Shown here in pieces: positions 37,041 to 46,347 of a stretch of DNA of 64,000 nt. Source of the DNA: JADKIH01 sp049363815 (GTDB taxonomy: Bacteria > Bacteroidota > Bacteroidia > AKYH767-A > 2013-40CM-41-45). Position 1 is the first letter of the stretch. Every line of letters starts with the position of its first letter. A program made the translations under genes and the position numbers. The DNA is taken from contig JBMQEM010000097.1 of NCBI GenBank assembly GCA_049363815.1, positions 1 through 64,000 on the forward strand, given 5' to 3'. The notes beneath the pieces were generated by a model. That model made no database searches. It was not told the DNA's origin and saw only the letters and a list, made by a program, of their open reading frames with translations.

Positions 37041-38384
37041 TCAGATCTTAACAATTGATCTTGTAACTTTTTTATTGTCGAAGATTAAGTTGATGGTGTA
37101 TGTGCCACTTTCCCTGATCTTTTCATTTTTATAGACATGAACATTTTTCCCTTTCGGAGCATCGAATGATTGTACGTCAACCACTTTTCCGGATTCATCA
37201 CAGATCTGTATCCAGACCTTGCCTGACTTAGGTAAAAAATATGCTACGTCAAATGATTTGTCAAATGGTAATGGATTGATCTTTTCAATTGCCAGATTTG
37301 TTTCGTTTTGCATTTTAATTGCTGCAAGGGAATGCGAAATGAATTTTCCATTGATAAATGTTTGACGTAATCTGTAGTAAACAATTCCTGTTGTGGCCTT
37401 TGTTTTATCTGTATAAGAATATTCTTCTGTTTCTTTCATGTCCGGATTTACCGGTACATTGGCAACATTCATAAAATCAACACCATTTATTGAACGCTCG
37501 ATTGTAAATGATTTTATTTTATCATTCACAGAAGTTGACCAATGTATCTTGATCCCGCCCTCTTTTTCTTCTAGCATAAAATTTAAAAGTGATTCAGCCA
37601 GAGGAGCTGTATTTCCTGCTGTTCTCACTATAAGGTTGTCTAGAATTGCAATGTCTTTTCCGTCACCATTTATACCTTTTGCTATTGTAACTTTACCTGC
37701 ATTCTTCCAGGAAAGGGGAGTGTTCGGCGAATGCTGATTTGACCACACAATTACACTGTTTACAAAGATCTCAGCTTTTCCTTTCGATGGATTGTAAATA
37801 AAGCGATAGTTCCTGAAGTTCATGTCAAAAGGAATTTCATATTCAGTTTTTATTTTGAATGATTCAATTCCGCCTCGTTTATTTTCAAGTCTGTAAGCTA
37901 TACTTATAAAACCATTCTCAAATCCAAAGTTAAATCCATTTTCCCGTGAAAAGAAAGAACCGCTTTTTTCATTTCTGCTATAGTCGATGCTGATATCAAT
38001 TCCTTCCTGATTCCATAACTCTGTACCTTCAATTTCAAGATCAATGTCTTTACCATTTGGTCCTGGTGATAAACCACCCGTAGATGATCTTCCTCCTGGC
38101 ATTGAGTGAGCTTCTTTACTAACAGAGATGGCATCAGGACCTAATGTTGCTGTTGTTACAGGATCTTTCTCCCAAGTAAATTCTGTTAATATATCTCCAT
38201 TCCCTAAAGTGGCTCCGCTTCCTTCGCCTCCGGTTGCAGTTGCTCTGGTCTTGCTGACATTGTTAACATTCAGATAGACCATTATACCTGCTGTAATTGT
38301 AAGCATAAATGAAACACCACCGGCCACAAGAAGTAGTCTTGCCCTGAGTTTGTTTTTTTGTTTATGCCGTTGTCTGTTTTTCAT
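37041..38384 (-). CDS. Exported protein with lectin-like and T9SS-type tail regions
   Basis: 447 aa. A strongly basic N-terminus (MKNRQRHKQKNKLRARLL) precedes one hydrophobic helix (about 18-38), so it is either a long signal peptide or a membrane anchor. Residues about 60-265 are a beta-sandwich resembling a LamG/concanavalin-type domain (GTELWNQEGIDISIDYS, FKIKTEYEIPFDMNFRNYRF, GDGKDIAILDNLIVR). Residues about 275-360 are a fibronectin III-like region (IHWSTSVNDKIKSFTIERS). The C-terminal 85 residues (INPLPFDKSFDVAYFLP ... YTINLIFDNKKVTRSIVK) resemble a T9SS type A sorting domain. Last gene of a three-gene operon with the two upstream genes. Ligand unknown. Confidence 0.7.
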   Translation of the reverse strand: MKNRQRHKQKNKLRARLLLVAGGVSFMLTITAGIMVYLNVNNVSKTRATATGGEGSGATLGNGDILTEFTWEKDPVTTATLGPDAISVSKEAHSMPGGRSSTGGLSPGPNGKDIDLEIEGTELWNQEGIDISIDYSRNEKSGSFFSRENGFNFGFENGFISIAYRLENKRGGIESFKIKTEYEIPFDMNFRNYRFIYNPSKGKAEIFVNSVIVWSNQHSPNTPLSWKNAGKVTIAKGINGDGKDIAILDNLIVRTAGNTAPLAESLLNFMLEEKEGGIKIHWSTSVNDKIKSFTIERSINGVDFMNVANVPVNPDMKETEEYSYTDKTKATTGIVYYRLRQTFINGKFISHSLAAIKMQNETNLAIEKINPLPFDKSFDVAYFLPKSGKVWIQICDESGKVVDVQSFDAPKGKNVHVYKNEKIRESGTYTINLIFDNKKVTRSIVKI

Positions 38385-38402
38385 TGTGTCGGATCTTGAA
38401 TG

Positions 38403-41400
38403 TTAGTTTTTAATCACCTTTTTCGTGATTCGCTCATTTGCACTCTCAATTATTAAAATATATGTTCCTGCCTCAAGGGCATCAAGATTTGTAATTTCAA
38501 TTTTATTTTCACCAGGATCTGACTGATAATCTTTCTGGAATTTTGTTTTTCCATCACTACTGATCAATTGTACTGTTGTCTTCTGACTGGATCCTGAACT
38601 TAAATTTATTCTCATTTCATTTCTGAAAGGATTCGGAGAGACAGAATTTATTGAAAGATTTTTTGAAGTGCCTGATGGCATTACTCTGGCTATCTTAGAA
38701 TAGATAAATGACCCATCTGGTGCGATCTGTTTCAATCTATAGTACGATTCCGTACCTGTATATGAAATGTCGTCATAGGTATAATCTCGTATCTTGCTGT
38801 CAAATGAAGCTCTTATCTCATCAATTGGATTAAAGTTAATTCCATCACCACTTCTTTCTACAATGAATTTTTCAATTCCTTGCTCTGATTGAATATGCCA
38901 GTCAACGGATACCATATCGTCGACCAACTTTGCACTTAGTTCAATTGAAGCCACAGCAACAGATGCTATCGTCCAGTCCTGATATAGTACAGTATTATTG
39001 ATAGTGATGGTTCCCTTTGATTGTCTTGTTCCTTGCGCACTTGCAGGAGTAATGTTCCAGCCTGTACCTGTCCATTGGATAATATTCAATTCTCCATCTG
39101 ACATTGGTGAGCCAAGTGTGTTTTCTGTACCTAAATATGTAAGCGTGATATTTGCTTTTACTCCCGGACCTGTGAAAGACCACCATCGGTCAACAACATG
39201 CTCTGATGCGAATGGAACTCCGCCAGGGAAAGTCATGTCAAGTGCAGGGTAGGGTGTATTAGGAATATTTGTAGCACGGGTACTTACTGTAATCGTTCTT
39301 CCTAGTCCCGTCGTAACTGTAAATTGAACAGGAATGAATTTATCTTCTGAGACCCCAAACGGAATTTCATGTACTCCTGTCGAGAGGTTTTGCCAACGGA
39401 CCTGACTGTTGTTGATAGGCGTAGTGCCTTCACTAATAATAAAACCTTTACTTCTTTTTATCGCCGTCGCCTGACCGTTTTCTAATGTAATTGTTTTCGC
39501 ATTTAATTTTAAACCACCTGATTGAAGGTCAAGTCTTGTCCTTACGATCACATTGTCACCGGAAAGTGCGGCTCTTGCATTACTTGCAGACTGAAGATTG
39601 ATTTTCAGGATTCCATATTTCAAAGATTCGTTGTTACTTGAAGTTGATAACCCTGTTACTGAAATATTTTCTGATCCGGAGTATTCTACGATACTATATG
39701 GATGCAATTCATAACTTAAATTTCCTGTCAGAACAATTGCTCCATCGTTCGATAAGGCACAGAACCCATTCGGATTACAAGTTGAAATAGTTCCTCCTGA
39801 ATCAACAACCAGTTTTGAAAAACCGTATTGCTGATTAGATTTTATTTGCCCTTTATTCAGTGCCAATGTTGCATTGTTTTTTACCTGCAGCATATTTATA
39901 CCGGACTGATCATTTGATGAAAGTAAGAATGTGCTATTGTTTACCAATACCTTGCTTCCTGGTTCTATTTTCTGAATCAGATTTTCAATGTTAGAAGTAC
40001 TCCCTGTTCTTGAATAGGCCTGGAATCTAGGTGAACAATAACTAATTGTACCGAAGGAATTTGCAGTTCCTGTGCTGGTTCTGGTGATCTTACCTGTTCC
40101 TGAAAAACTGACAGATGAACCAGCAAGATTTAATTTATTACTGACCGTTGTGTATTGACTGTTATTATCCAGGTTTATGATTCCTCCGGATTGGGAAAAT
40201 GCACCTTTTACCGTCAATGAAATAATATCTGAAGTAGCCGATGTCTGATTGTTATGATAAATCAATTCGCCACCGCTTTGATTGAATTCTTTCCATACCT
40301 CAACTGAACCAGAACCCTGATTGTTTTTGATTGACAAAATTCCACCGGTGACCTTCATGCTGTCAATTGAAGCTGTTAATGCACCATTGTTTTTTGAAAG
40401 CGATAATGACCCGCCATTCATTTTTAAACTTTTCTTTACAGTCAATTGAATGTTATGCGAAGCGATCAAAGCTCCGTAGTTCAAACTATTTGTACATCCG
40501 TTAATTTCGAAATTACCGTTGATAGTGATCTCTTCATTTCCGGAAGAAGCAGAACTGGTCACCTCTGCACTTTGGATACCGTTCACGATAAAATCCCCGC
40601 CGATATTCATATTTAAGGTGAGGTTATTTTGTGTGCCCGAGATACTTGAAAGTGAGGTGCCACGGAATTTATCGTTTGCATTTTGAAAGTTGATCTTGAA
40701 ATTCCTTGTCACATTGAAATTTCCCGTTGCACCGCCTGTATGACAAGCTGTTTGCCCCATGAATATTCCACCATTAAGATTCAGATCACCGATAGTCGCA
40801 GTAAAGGAACCGGAGTTCAATGTTGCAATGTTGTATAGAATCCGCGTATCTCCTGAATTCTGAGTATAGCTTCCTGTAATAGTTAAAGTAGCGTTGCCAT
40901 TACTAACGTTCGGAATTCCTGTGTTATTAATGATCTTGACATTTCCTGAATTGGAAAAATTTCCGGTTACCTGTACGTTAATATTTCCATTGCCATCATT
41001 CAGTCCATAAAATACTCCACCATTGTTGGTGATATTTGTACACGATAAGTTAAATGAAGAAGCATGAGTTCCATTATGTCCGTAGAAAACAGAATTTGCA
41101 TTCTTCAGCACTATATTTCCTATTGTTGTATTTGATATGGTTCCTGATTTATCAAGTGTCACCCAGCCCTGATCTATGGTAAGTGTACCAAGGATCCTGT
41201 GATTCTCAAATTGATTATTCTGATTCCATTCTACTATTGAATTATTTCCTCCCGGTGAATTGATCTCGAGATTTCCGAAATTGCCTGTGACCTTTTCTCC
41301 AAGAGGAGTAGTGTAGTTGTACCAGTTTTTTATGATCAGATTACTTCCTGCTTCAAAATTCTCAACACAACTTGTAAATAAAGTTGCTTCTGCAGAAGTG

Positions 41401-41843
41401 TTGATGGAAGGATCCCAGATAAAAGTCCCGCCTGAACTTATCTTGAAAGAACGACCGATCGAACCAACGGTGATCATTCCTTTGTTCATATTCATACTTC
41501 CGCTGATCGTAATGTTACCACCAATAGCAATTCTGATGTTCTGGCCCAATGTCAATTGACCTGTTGGAAACACAGTAAGATTCTGACACGCTGCATTAGA
41601 AGGAATTGTTACTGATGTTGAATTTTGAATCGTAACATTATCTCCTGATCCCGGTACTCCGGCAGGATTCCAGATTGCAGGATTGCTCCAGGCACCGGAA
41701 CCGATAGATATTTTTGATCCTGCAAATACTTCTGCAGGAAGGAGGGAAGTGAGTAAGAATATACAGACTAATATTTTCTGTAAGTTTTTAGACAATTTCT
41801 CTGAAATTCGTCCAAAGTGCGTATGTATTAATGCTTTTTCCAT
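38403..41843 (-). CDS. Large T9SS-sorted repeat protein
   Basis: 1146 aa. Signal peptide with a long n-region (hydrophobic core ILVCIFLLTSLLPAEVFA). The mature start, SIGSGAWSNPAIWNPAGVPG, matches the 'GxWsxxxxWxxGxxPxxgDxVtI' beta-helix opening seen in many Bacteroidota surface proteins. Residues about 60-780 are Asn/Ser/Gly-rich with recurring GNxxISGS, GGxFxG and SGG turns, consistent with a long right-handed beta-helix. A region with WWSFTGPGVKANITLTYLG follows, then a fibronectin III-like part (VDWHIQSEQGIEKFIVERSG) and a type A sorting domain (SINSVSPNPFRNEMRI ... ITKKVIK). Probably cell-surface exposed. It starts 9 bp after the 102-aa gene and is followed after 18 bp by the 447-aa gene. 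Confidence 0.8.
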   Translation of the reverse strand: MEKALIHTHFGRISEKLSKNLQKILVCIFLLTSLLPAEVFAGSKISIGSGAWSNPAIWNPAGVPGSGDNVTIQNSTSVTIPSNAACQNLTVFPTGQLTLGQNIRIAIGGNITISGSMNMNKGMITVGSIGRSFKISSGGTFIWDPSINTSAEATLFTSCVENFEAGSNLIIKNWYNYTTPLGEKVTGNFGNLEINSPGGNNSIVEWNQNNQFENHRILGTLTIDQGWVTLDKSGTISNTTIGNIVLKNANSVFYGHNGTHASSFNLSCTNITNNGGVFYGLNDGNGNINVQVTGNFSNSGNVKIINNTGIPNVSNGNATLTITGSYTQNSGDTRILYNIATLNSGSFTATIGDLNLNGGIFMGQTACHTGGATGNFNVTRNFKINFQNANDKFRGTSLSSISGTQNNLTLNMNIGGDFIVNGIQSAEVTSSASSGNEEITINGNFEINGCTNSLNYGALIASHNIQLTVKKSLKMNGGSLSLSKNNGALTASIDSMKVTGGILSIKNNQGSGSVEVWKEFNQSGGELIYHNNQTSATSDIISLTVKGAFSQSGGIINLDNNSQYTTVSNKLNLAGSSVSFSGTGKITRTSTGTANSFGTISYCSPRFQAYSRTGSTSNIENLIQKIEPGSKVLVNNSTFLLSSNDQSGINMLQVKNNATLALNKGQIKSNQQYGFSKLVVDSGGTISTCNPNGFCALSNDGAIVLTGNLSYELHPYSIVEYSGSENISVTGLSTSSNNESLKYGILKINLQSASNARAALSGDNVIVRTRLDLQSGGLKLNAKTITLENGQATAIKRSKGFIISEGTTPINNSQVRWQNLSTGVHEIPFGVSEDKFIPVQFTVTTGLGRTITVSTRATNIPNTPYPALDMTFPGGVPFASEHVVDRWWSFTGPGVKANITLTYLGTENTLGSPMSDGELNIIQWTGTGWNITPASAQGTRQSKGTITINNTVLYQDWTIASVAVASIELSAKLVDDMVSVDWHIQSEQGIEKFIVERSGDGINFNPIDEIRASFDSKIRDYTYDDISYTGTESYYRLKQIAPDGSFIYSKIARVMPSGTSKNLSINSVSPNPFRNEMRINLSSGSSQKTTVQLISSDGKTKFQKDYQSDPGENKIEITNLDALEAGTYILIIESANERITKKVIKN

Positions 41844-41852
41844 GGTTTCTGT

Positions 41853-42161
41853 TTATTGAGCATTAACAACTTTCCTCTCACGAATGAGAATTGCGTGTTC
41901 GCTATTGATCTTTTGTTGAATTATAACCGGATTTTCCAGGCTCGTTTCATTCGTAAATTCCTGGTCAGAAACCTTTACAACCTCTATCGGTTCGTTGGCT
42001 CGTGCCTGTGAACTGGAAGGATTAGAAAAATTCATTATAACAAGCCCCAGAGCTGTCATTGATAATAATCCTGTACTGATCAACAGCACTGCTTTCATTG
42101 ATATCCGTAGCTTTATTCGCGACTTCAATCCCGGTTTCTGCTTGTTCTTTGCTGGTTTCAC
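41853..42161 (-). CDS. Small single-pass membrane protein
   Basis: 102 aa if the GTG at 42161 is used, 81 aa if the ATG at 42098 is. The N-terminus is basic (KPAKNKQKPGLKSRIKLR), followed by a TM helix (about 23-44, AVLLISTGLLSMTALGLVIM) and a short polar, presumably periplasmic tail. The layout copies the N-terminus of the 447-aa protein (basic KQK/LR-R stretch then helix), which argues for the longer start. No known domain recognised. First gene of the operon reaching 37041. Confidence 0.6.
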   Translation of the reverse strand: MKPAKNKQKPGLKSRIKLRISMKAVLLISTGLLSMTALGLVIMNFSNPSSSQARANEPIEVVKVSDQEFTNETSLENPVIIQQKINSEHAILIRERKVVNAQ

Positions 42162-42334
42162 TTTTGATATATTTTTGGTTATATCGATTTACGATTTTAC
42201 CTACCAAAAGTCATTTGCTAGTAGATGGAGTTATTACAACTGTAAGAAAATGGAACTTTAAAGTATAATATGTTAAAAGAAGAATGAAAAAAGGTGTGTG
42301 AAGTTTGAAGAACAAAGTGTGTGGAGAATAAGCA

Positions 42335-42367
42335 TAAAAAAACGGAACTGAGCGAGCTCAATTCCGT
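42335..42367 (-). terminator. Terminator of the AAA+ response regulator gene
   Basis: ACGGAA (42342-42347) pairs with TTCCGT (42362-42367), with an inner TGAG/CTCA pair. On the minus strand it is followed by a run of T (42335-42341). It separates the regulator from the operon starting at 42161. Confidence 0.7.
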
Positions 42368-42392
42368 GGGTAGTTTCCTTAATCGTTTATCT

Positions 42393-43568
42393 TTATGAAT
42401 TCACGAAGACCAGGTCTTCGGGAAGAATGGTATTGTTTTCAGACATGATCGCAGCTCTTTCGATGACCGCTTTTAATTCCCTGATATTACCGGGCCAGTT
42501 ATATTCCAAAAGGAATTTTGTTGCCTCTTTGCTCAACTGGATGTTTGGCATTCTGTTTTCTTTGCAGAAATCTGCAAGGAAATTTTTTGAAAGCAGGACA
42601 ACATCATCGCCTCTTTCCAAAAGAGTAGGTAAGTGGATCAGGAATCCTTGCAGACGATAGAATAGATCTTCTCTGAATCTTCCTTCTTTAACTTCTTGTA
42701 CCAGGTTTTTATTTGTTGCAGCGATTACGCGGACATCCAGTTTAATTGACTTATTACTTCCGATGCGGGTGACTTCTTTTTCCTGAAGTACTCTCAGGAG
42801 TTTTGTCTGCATCATCATATCCATTTCACCGATCTCATCAAGAAAAATAGTTCCCTCGTTAGCCTCTTCAAATTTTCCTATCCTTCGGTCACGTGCATCT
42901 GTAAAGGCACCTTTCTCATGCCCGAACAATTCACTTTCAATAAGGTCTTCAGGAATGGCTCCCATATTAACTGTAACAAATGGCTTTTTTGCTCTTTGTG
43001 AATTATAATGGATTGCCCTTGATACCAGTTCTTTTCCAGTTCCGCTTTGTCCGGTTACCAAAACCATGATATTGCTCTTCTCAACTTTCTGGATCAATCG
43101 AAGTACTTTTAATACCGGACTGCTATTACCTAAAATGTTATTGTATTTATTACGGTCGATGACGATTTCTTTTAAAGCATCATTCTCCTGTTTCAGATAT
43201 ACGGTTTTACAAAGTGTCTTTACGGAATTTTCGAGATTTACTAAGGCATTATCATTCTTTATAATATAATCAGAAGCACCTTTTCTGTACGTGTCAATCA
43301 CTACATCGATCTTTTCCTGACCGGAAACCATAACGCACTGAATATTGTCGTTATAATTTTTGATCTTTTCCATCAGTTCAATTCCATTCATTCCGGGAAG
43401 CATATAATCGATCGAAACGATATCGGGGTTCAGGTGTAAATTGCTTAAACAATCCTGAGGTGACATGAAATGTGTTACTTCGCAATTATCGAGTTTTTCC
43501 AAGGTCTTCTTGATCAAACTTCCCAGGAAGTGATCATCCTCTACTATAAATACTTTTATAAGTCCCAT
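42393..43568 (-). CDS. AAA+ sigma-54-activator-like response regulator without DNA-binding domain
   Basis: 391 aa from ATG 43568; a GTG four codons upstream is possible. The receiver domain has phosphoacceptor Asp54 (VSIDYMLPG) and acidic pair EDD at 10-12. The AAA+ domain has Walker A TGQSGTGKE (172-180), a GAFTDA loop (220-225) instead of GAFTGA, Walker B IFLDEIGEM, and the Arg-finger region FREDLFYRL. WPGNIREL is near the end. The protein stops at EDLVFVNS, so the usual C-terminal Fis-type helix-turn-helix is missing. Family members remodel sigma-54 polymerase at -24/-12 promoters. Without its own DNA-binding part this one must act from solution or through a partner. It lies 13 kb from no sigma-54 gene I could see. 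Confidence 0.88.
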   Translation of the reverse strand: MGLIKVFIVEDDHFLGSLIKKTLEKLDNCEVTHFMSPQDCLSNLHLNPDIVSIDYMLPGMNGIELMEKIKNYNDNIQCVMVSGQEKIDVVIDTYRKGASDYIIKNDNALVNLENSVKTLCKTVYLKQENDALKEIVIDRNKYNNILGNSSPVLKVLRLIQKVEKSNIMVLVTGQSGTGKELVSRAIHYNSQRAKKPFVTVNMGAIPEDLIESELFGHEKGAFTDARDRRIGKFEEANEGTIFLDEIGEMDMMMQTKLLRVLQEKEVTRIGSNKSIKLDVRVIAATNKNLVQEVKEGRFREDLFYRLQGFLIHLPTLLERGDDVVLLSKNFLADFCKENRMPNIQLSKEATKFLLEYNWPGNIRELKAVIERAAIMSENNTILPEDLVFVNS

Positions 43569-43681
43569 TGTTTTAAACACTTTTATGTGAATCTTTTTAT
43601 GCTATTGGAGACCTTTTTGTTGCGTTTAAGCCTTTTTAAAACGGTACATTTACTACCTTAATCTTACACTTTTATCTCCCT

Positions 43682-44833
43682 ATGAAAAGCAGGTTGATTT
43701 TAACAATTATCGTGATTTTCCTTGCTACACCTCTGTGGATGAGGATAGGATGGGAATTTTCGCCTAAACGAAAGCTAAACCTGCTCATCGTCGATAAGAC
43801 GGTACTGAACTCCAATAGTTTCAAACACCGCTCGATAAACTGGATCCTGGATTACGAAAAATACATCAAACCTGACGGTTCTTTCTACGATATCAACAAC
43901 GACTATTTTGGTTTTTTCCCAAAAGAAGATGAAAGGTATCAGATTCATGATTTTGAAAAACTTGATGAACCCGAAGTGGATAGTATTTCTAAAGTATACA
44001 ATCTTGCCTATTTCGCCGATACCTACGGAGTCCTTGGAAATGAATGGTATTCGCACAGAGATATTAATGATAATTCAGAAAGTATTTATGGCGGATTAAC
44101 AGAGAAGGATCTGCTCCTCATGACAAAAATGAAGAGTAAAAATAAACCGGTCATTGCTGAATTCAATACCATTGGTTATCCGACACCGGTTGATATGCGG
44201 CGGCAGTTTGAAAAATTATGGGGCATAGAATGGACAGGATGGATGGCAAGACATATTGCATCACTTGATACTCTAAATAATCCTGACCTTCCTAAATGGA
44301 TAGTAAGGGCTTATAAAAAGGAGCATAACGGTGTCTGGAATTTCAAGAAAGATGGAATGCTCTTCATCCATGAAACCGGCAAGGTGCTGGTGCTGGAAAT
44401 GGGCAAAGAGTTAAATGACGCCATCCCGAAGATCTATACGGATAAAGTGAATCAGGAAGCTTTTGATGTACCTGCAGTGATGATCTATCCGTACTGGATC
44501 GATATCATGGTAAATAAAAATGATACCAATAATGTCATTTCAAAATATGTACTGGGAACTAATCCTGCCGGAGAAGCTTTGCTCTCTGCAAATGGAATCC
44601 CAAAGATCTTTCCTGCGATCATTCACAGAAATAAAGATTTTCAATTCTATTATTTCTGCGGTGACTTTGCCGATAATCCAACAAAGTTCCGTTTCGCTAA
44701 ACTGTCAGGAATTACGACTCTGAAGTTTTTAATGTATAATGCAGTTGATGTGACAGATAGAAACAGATTTTTCTGGGAGTTTTACCTTCCGATGATGAAA
44801 AAGATCTTAAAGAAAAGTTATACTTCGATTTAA
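43682..44833 (+). CDS. Unrecognised membrane-anchored or secreted protein
   Basis: 383 aa. An N-terminal hydrophobic segment (about 5-22, LILTIIVIFLATPLWM) is an anchor or signal. The rest is soluble, with LNLLIVDKTVLN, YNLAYFADTYGVLGNEWYS, KNKPVIAEFNTIGYPTP and MLFIHETGKVLVLEMGKE as the most family-like patches. I do not recognise the family. The order of strand-like and loop segments loosely suggests a Rossmann/GATase-like fold, which is only a guess. It is divergent from the AAA+ regulator (113 bp between their starts) and convergent with the GT2 gene, so it may belong to the polysaccharide locus, for example as a modifying enzyme. Confidence 0.7.
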   Translation: MKSRLILTIIVIFLATPLWMRIGWEFSPKRKLNLLIVDKTVLNSNSFKHRSINWILDYEKYIKPDGSFYDINNDYFGFFPKEDERYQIHDFEKLDEPEVDSISKVYNLAYFADTYGVLGNEWYSHRDINDNSESIYGGLTEKDLLLMTKMKSKNKPVIAEFNTIGYPTPVDMRRQFEKLWGIEWTGWMARHIASLDTLNNPDLPKWIVRAYKKEHNGVWNFKKDGMLFIHETGKVLVLEMGKELNDAIPKIYTDKVNQEAFDVPAVMIYPYWIDIMVNKNDTNNVISKYVLGTNPAGEALLSANGIPKIFPAIIHRNKDFQFYYFCGDFADNPTKFRFAKLSGITTLKFLMYNAVDVTDRNRFFWEFYLPMMKKILKKSYTSI

Positions 44834-44899
44834 AAAATGAGATAAAATAAAAAATGAAGAATGATCAGTAGTTCATTCTTCATTCTTCATTTTTAATTT
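44834..44899. repeat. Hairpin of 7-bp TTCATTC words between convergent genes
   Basis: The right side reads TTCATTC, TTCATTC, TTCATTT, TTAATTT. The left side is the complementary AAAAATGAAGAATGA. A 15-bp pairing joins 44850-44864 to 44880-44894. It starts directly after the stop of the upstream gene and probably doubles as a terminator for both genes. Confidence 0.85.
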
Positions 44900-44907
44900 T
44901 GTATTTC

Positions 44908-46344
44908 CTAGCTCTTTTTAGCTGCTCTGGTAAATCCCTGTCTTTTCATTTCACCCCAGTTTTTAACTCCCGTCATAAGGTCAAGATTTCCTCTGATAGC
45001 ATAATAAACGGTGAGTGGGTGAATAAATAATGGTTCGATCAAAGCTGTACCAAGCAACCTGAGGATATCGCGTTTCTTTTTGTACTGATGGAAACTCAAC
45101 TCTTCAAAGAGGATTGCTGCTGTGGAGTACATGATCGCAAAGGCATAGATCAATAAAAATAGTACGACAAACAATTCAACGTTCAGGATTCCCAAAAAAG
45201 CCATCATGATGAGGTAAAGGAATGCAGTCGTTTCTACGATAGGAGCCATGTATTCAAACAATAACCAGAATGGCATACTTACCATTCCAAGAAATTTGTA
45301 CTTCGGATTAAAGATGAGCTTTTTATGGATCCACAACGTCTCTGCTGTTCCTCTTGTCCAGCGATTTCTCTGCTTACTCAGGATCTTAAAATTGTTCGGT
45401 GCTTCTGTCCAGCAAAGGGGATCGGGAAGATACACTACACGATACTTTTCTTTCCGCTCTTCCATGTACCTCCGCATCCTGATCACCAGCTCCATATCTT
45501 CGCCAACTGTATTATGATTGTAACCACCTGAATCAATTGCAATCTTCTTATCGAACATTCCAAACGCTCCTGAGATCAGAATCAGTCCATTTAACCTGCT
45601 CCAGGCCATCCGTCCCAGTAAAAATGCACGGATATATTCAAGAACCTGTATGCGTGGGATAATTTCAGTAGGCAAATTTACTTTGGTGATCTTGCCTTCA
45701 TTCACCTCACATGAGTTGGCGATACGAACGACACCACCTACAGCAATTACTCTGTCGGTTTCTGTCTGCTCCATAAATGGTTTGACCATTTTAAGCAGCG
45801 ATTCATACTCTAGAATACAGTCTACGTCAATTGCGGCAAAGATTCCGTATCTGGAAATATTTATCCCGGAATTCAGTGCATCCGCTTTTCCGCCATTGAC
45901 TTTGTCAACAACTGTCAGTTTACTTAATGATGGAATAGTGGATTTATAAACAGCCCGAATCGGTTTTGATGCTATCTTTTCTTCAAAGGCATATGGTACA
46001 GGTTCCAGATCATATGCCTTGATCATCAATTCAAGTGTATTGTCCTTGGAGCCGTCATTGACGATGATCACTTCGAAATTCACATAGTGAATATTCAGTA
46101 ATGACCTCACATTTTCAACAATGGTTTTTGATTCATTGTATGCCGGTGCAATAATGGAAATAGATGGAGCAGAAGGCGCAGCAAGAATATCACGATAGTC
46201 TATAAAGCTGTTCCGGCGCATGTAATTGATAATATCAAATGCGGAAACAGTTGACAGGATAAAGTAGGTGCCAAACAAAATACAGCTGTAGACCAAAATA
46301 AAATGATCTGCAAACTTTGTAAAATAATAGAAAAACAAACCCAT
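44908..46344 (-). CDS. Processive family 2 glycosyltransferase (polysaccharide synthase-like)
   Basis: 478 aa. N-terminal membrane region (about 12-40). The cytosolic GT-A domain shows the D,D,D,QxxRW signature of processive synthases: IIVNDGSKDN (about 95), IDVDC (174-178), TVGEDMEL (about 285) and KQRNRWTRG (about 333-341). Three to four C-terminal TM helices follow (350-460). This is the arrangement of PgaC, cellulose and hyaluronan synthase-type enzymes that extrude a beta-linked polymer while making it. The polymer is unknown. It is the last gene of an operon with a HEAT protein, a CotH-like kinase and a TPR/beta-barrel protein, 3 bp after the HEAT gene. Confidence 0.9.
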   Translation of the reverse strand: MGLFFYYFTKFADHFILVYSCILFGTYFILSTVSAFDIINYMRRNSFIDYRDILAAPSAPSISIIAPAYNESKTIVENVRSLLNIHYVNFEVIIVNDGSKDNTLELMIKAYDLEPVPYAFEEKIASKPIRAVYKSTIPSLSKLTVVDKVNGGKADALNSGINISRYGIFAAIDVDCILEYESLLKMVKPFMEQTETDRVIAVGGVVRIANSCEVNEGKITKVNLPTEIIPRIQVLEYIRAFLLGRMAWSRLNGLILISGAFGMFDKKIAIDSGGYNHNTVGEDMELVIRMRRYMEERKEKYRVVYLPDPLCWTEAPNNFKILSKQRNRWTRGTAETLWIHKKLIFNPKYKFLGMVSMPFWLLFEYMAPIVETTAFLYLIMMAFLGILNVELFVVLFLLIYAFAIMYSTAAILFEELSFHQYKKKRDILRLLGTALIEPLFIHPLTVYYAIRGNLDLMTGVKNWGEMKRQGFTRAAKKS

Positions 46345-46347
46345 AGT

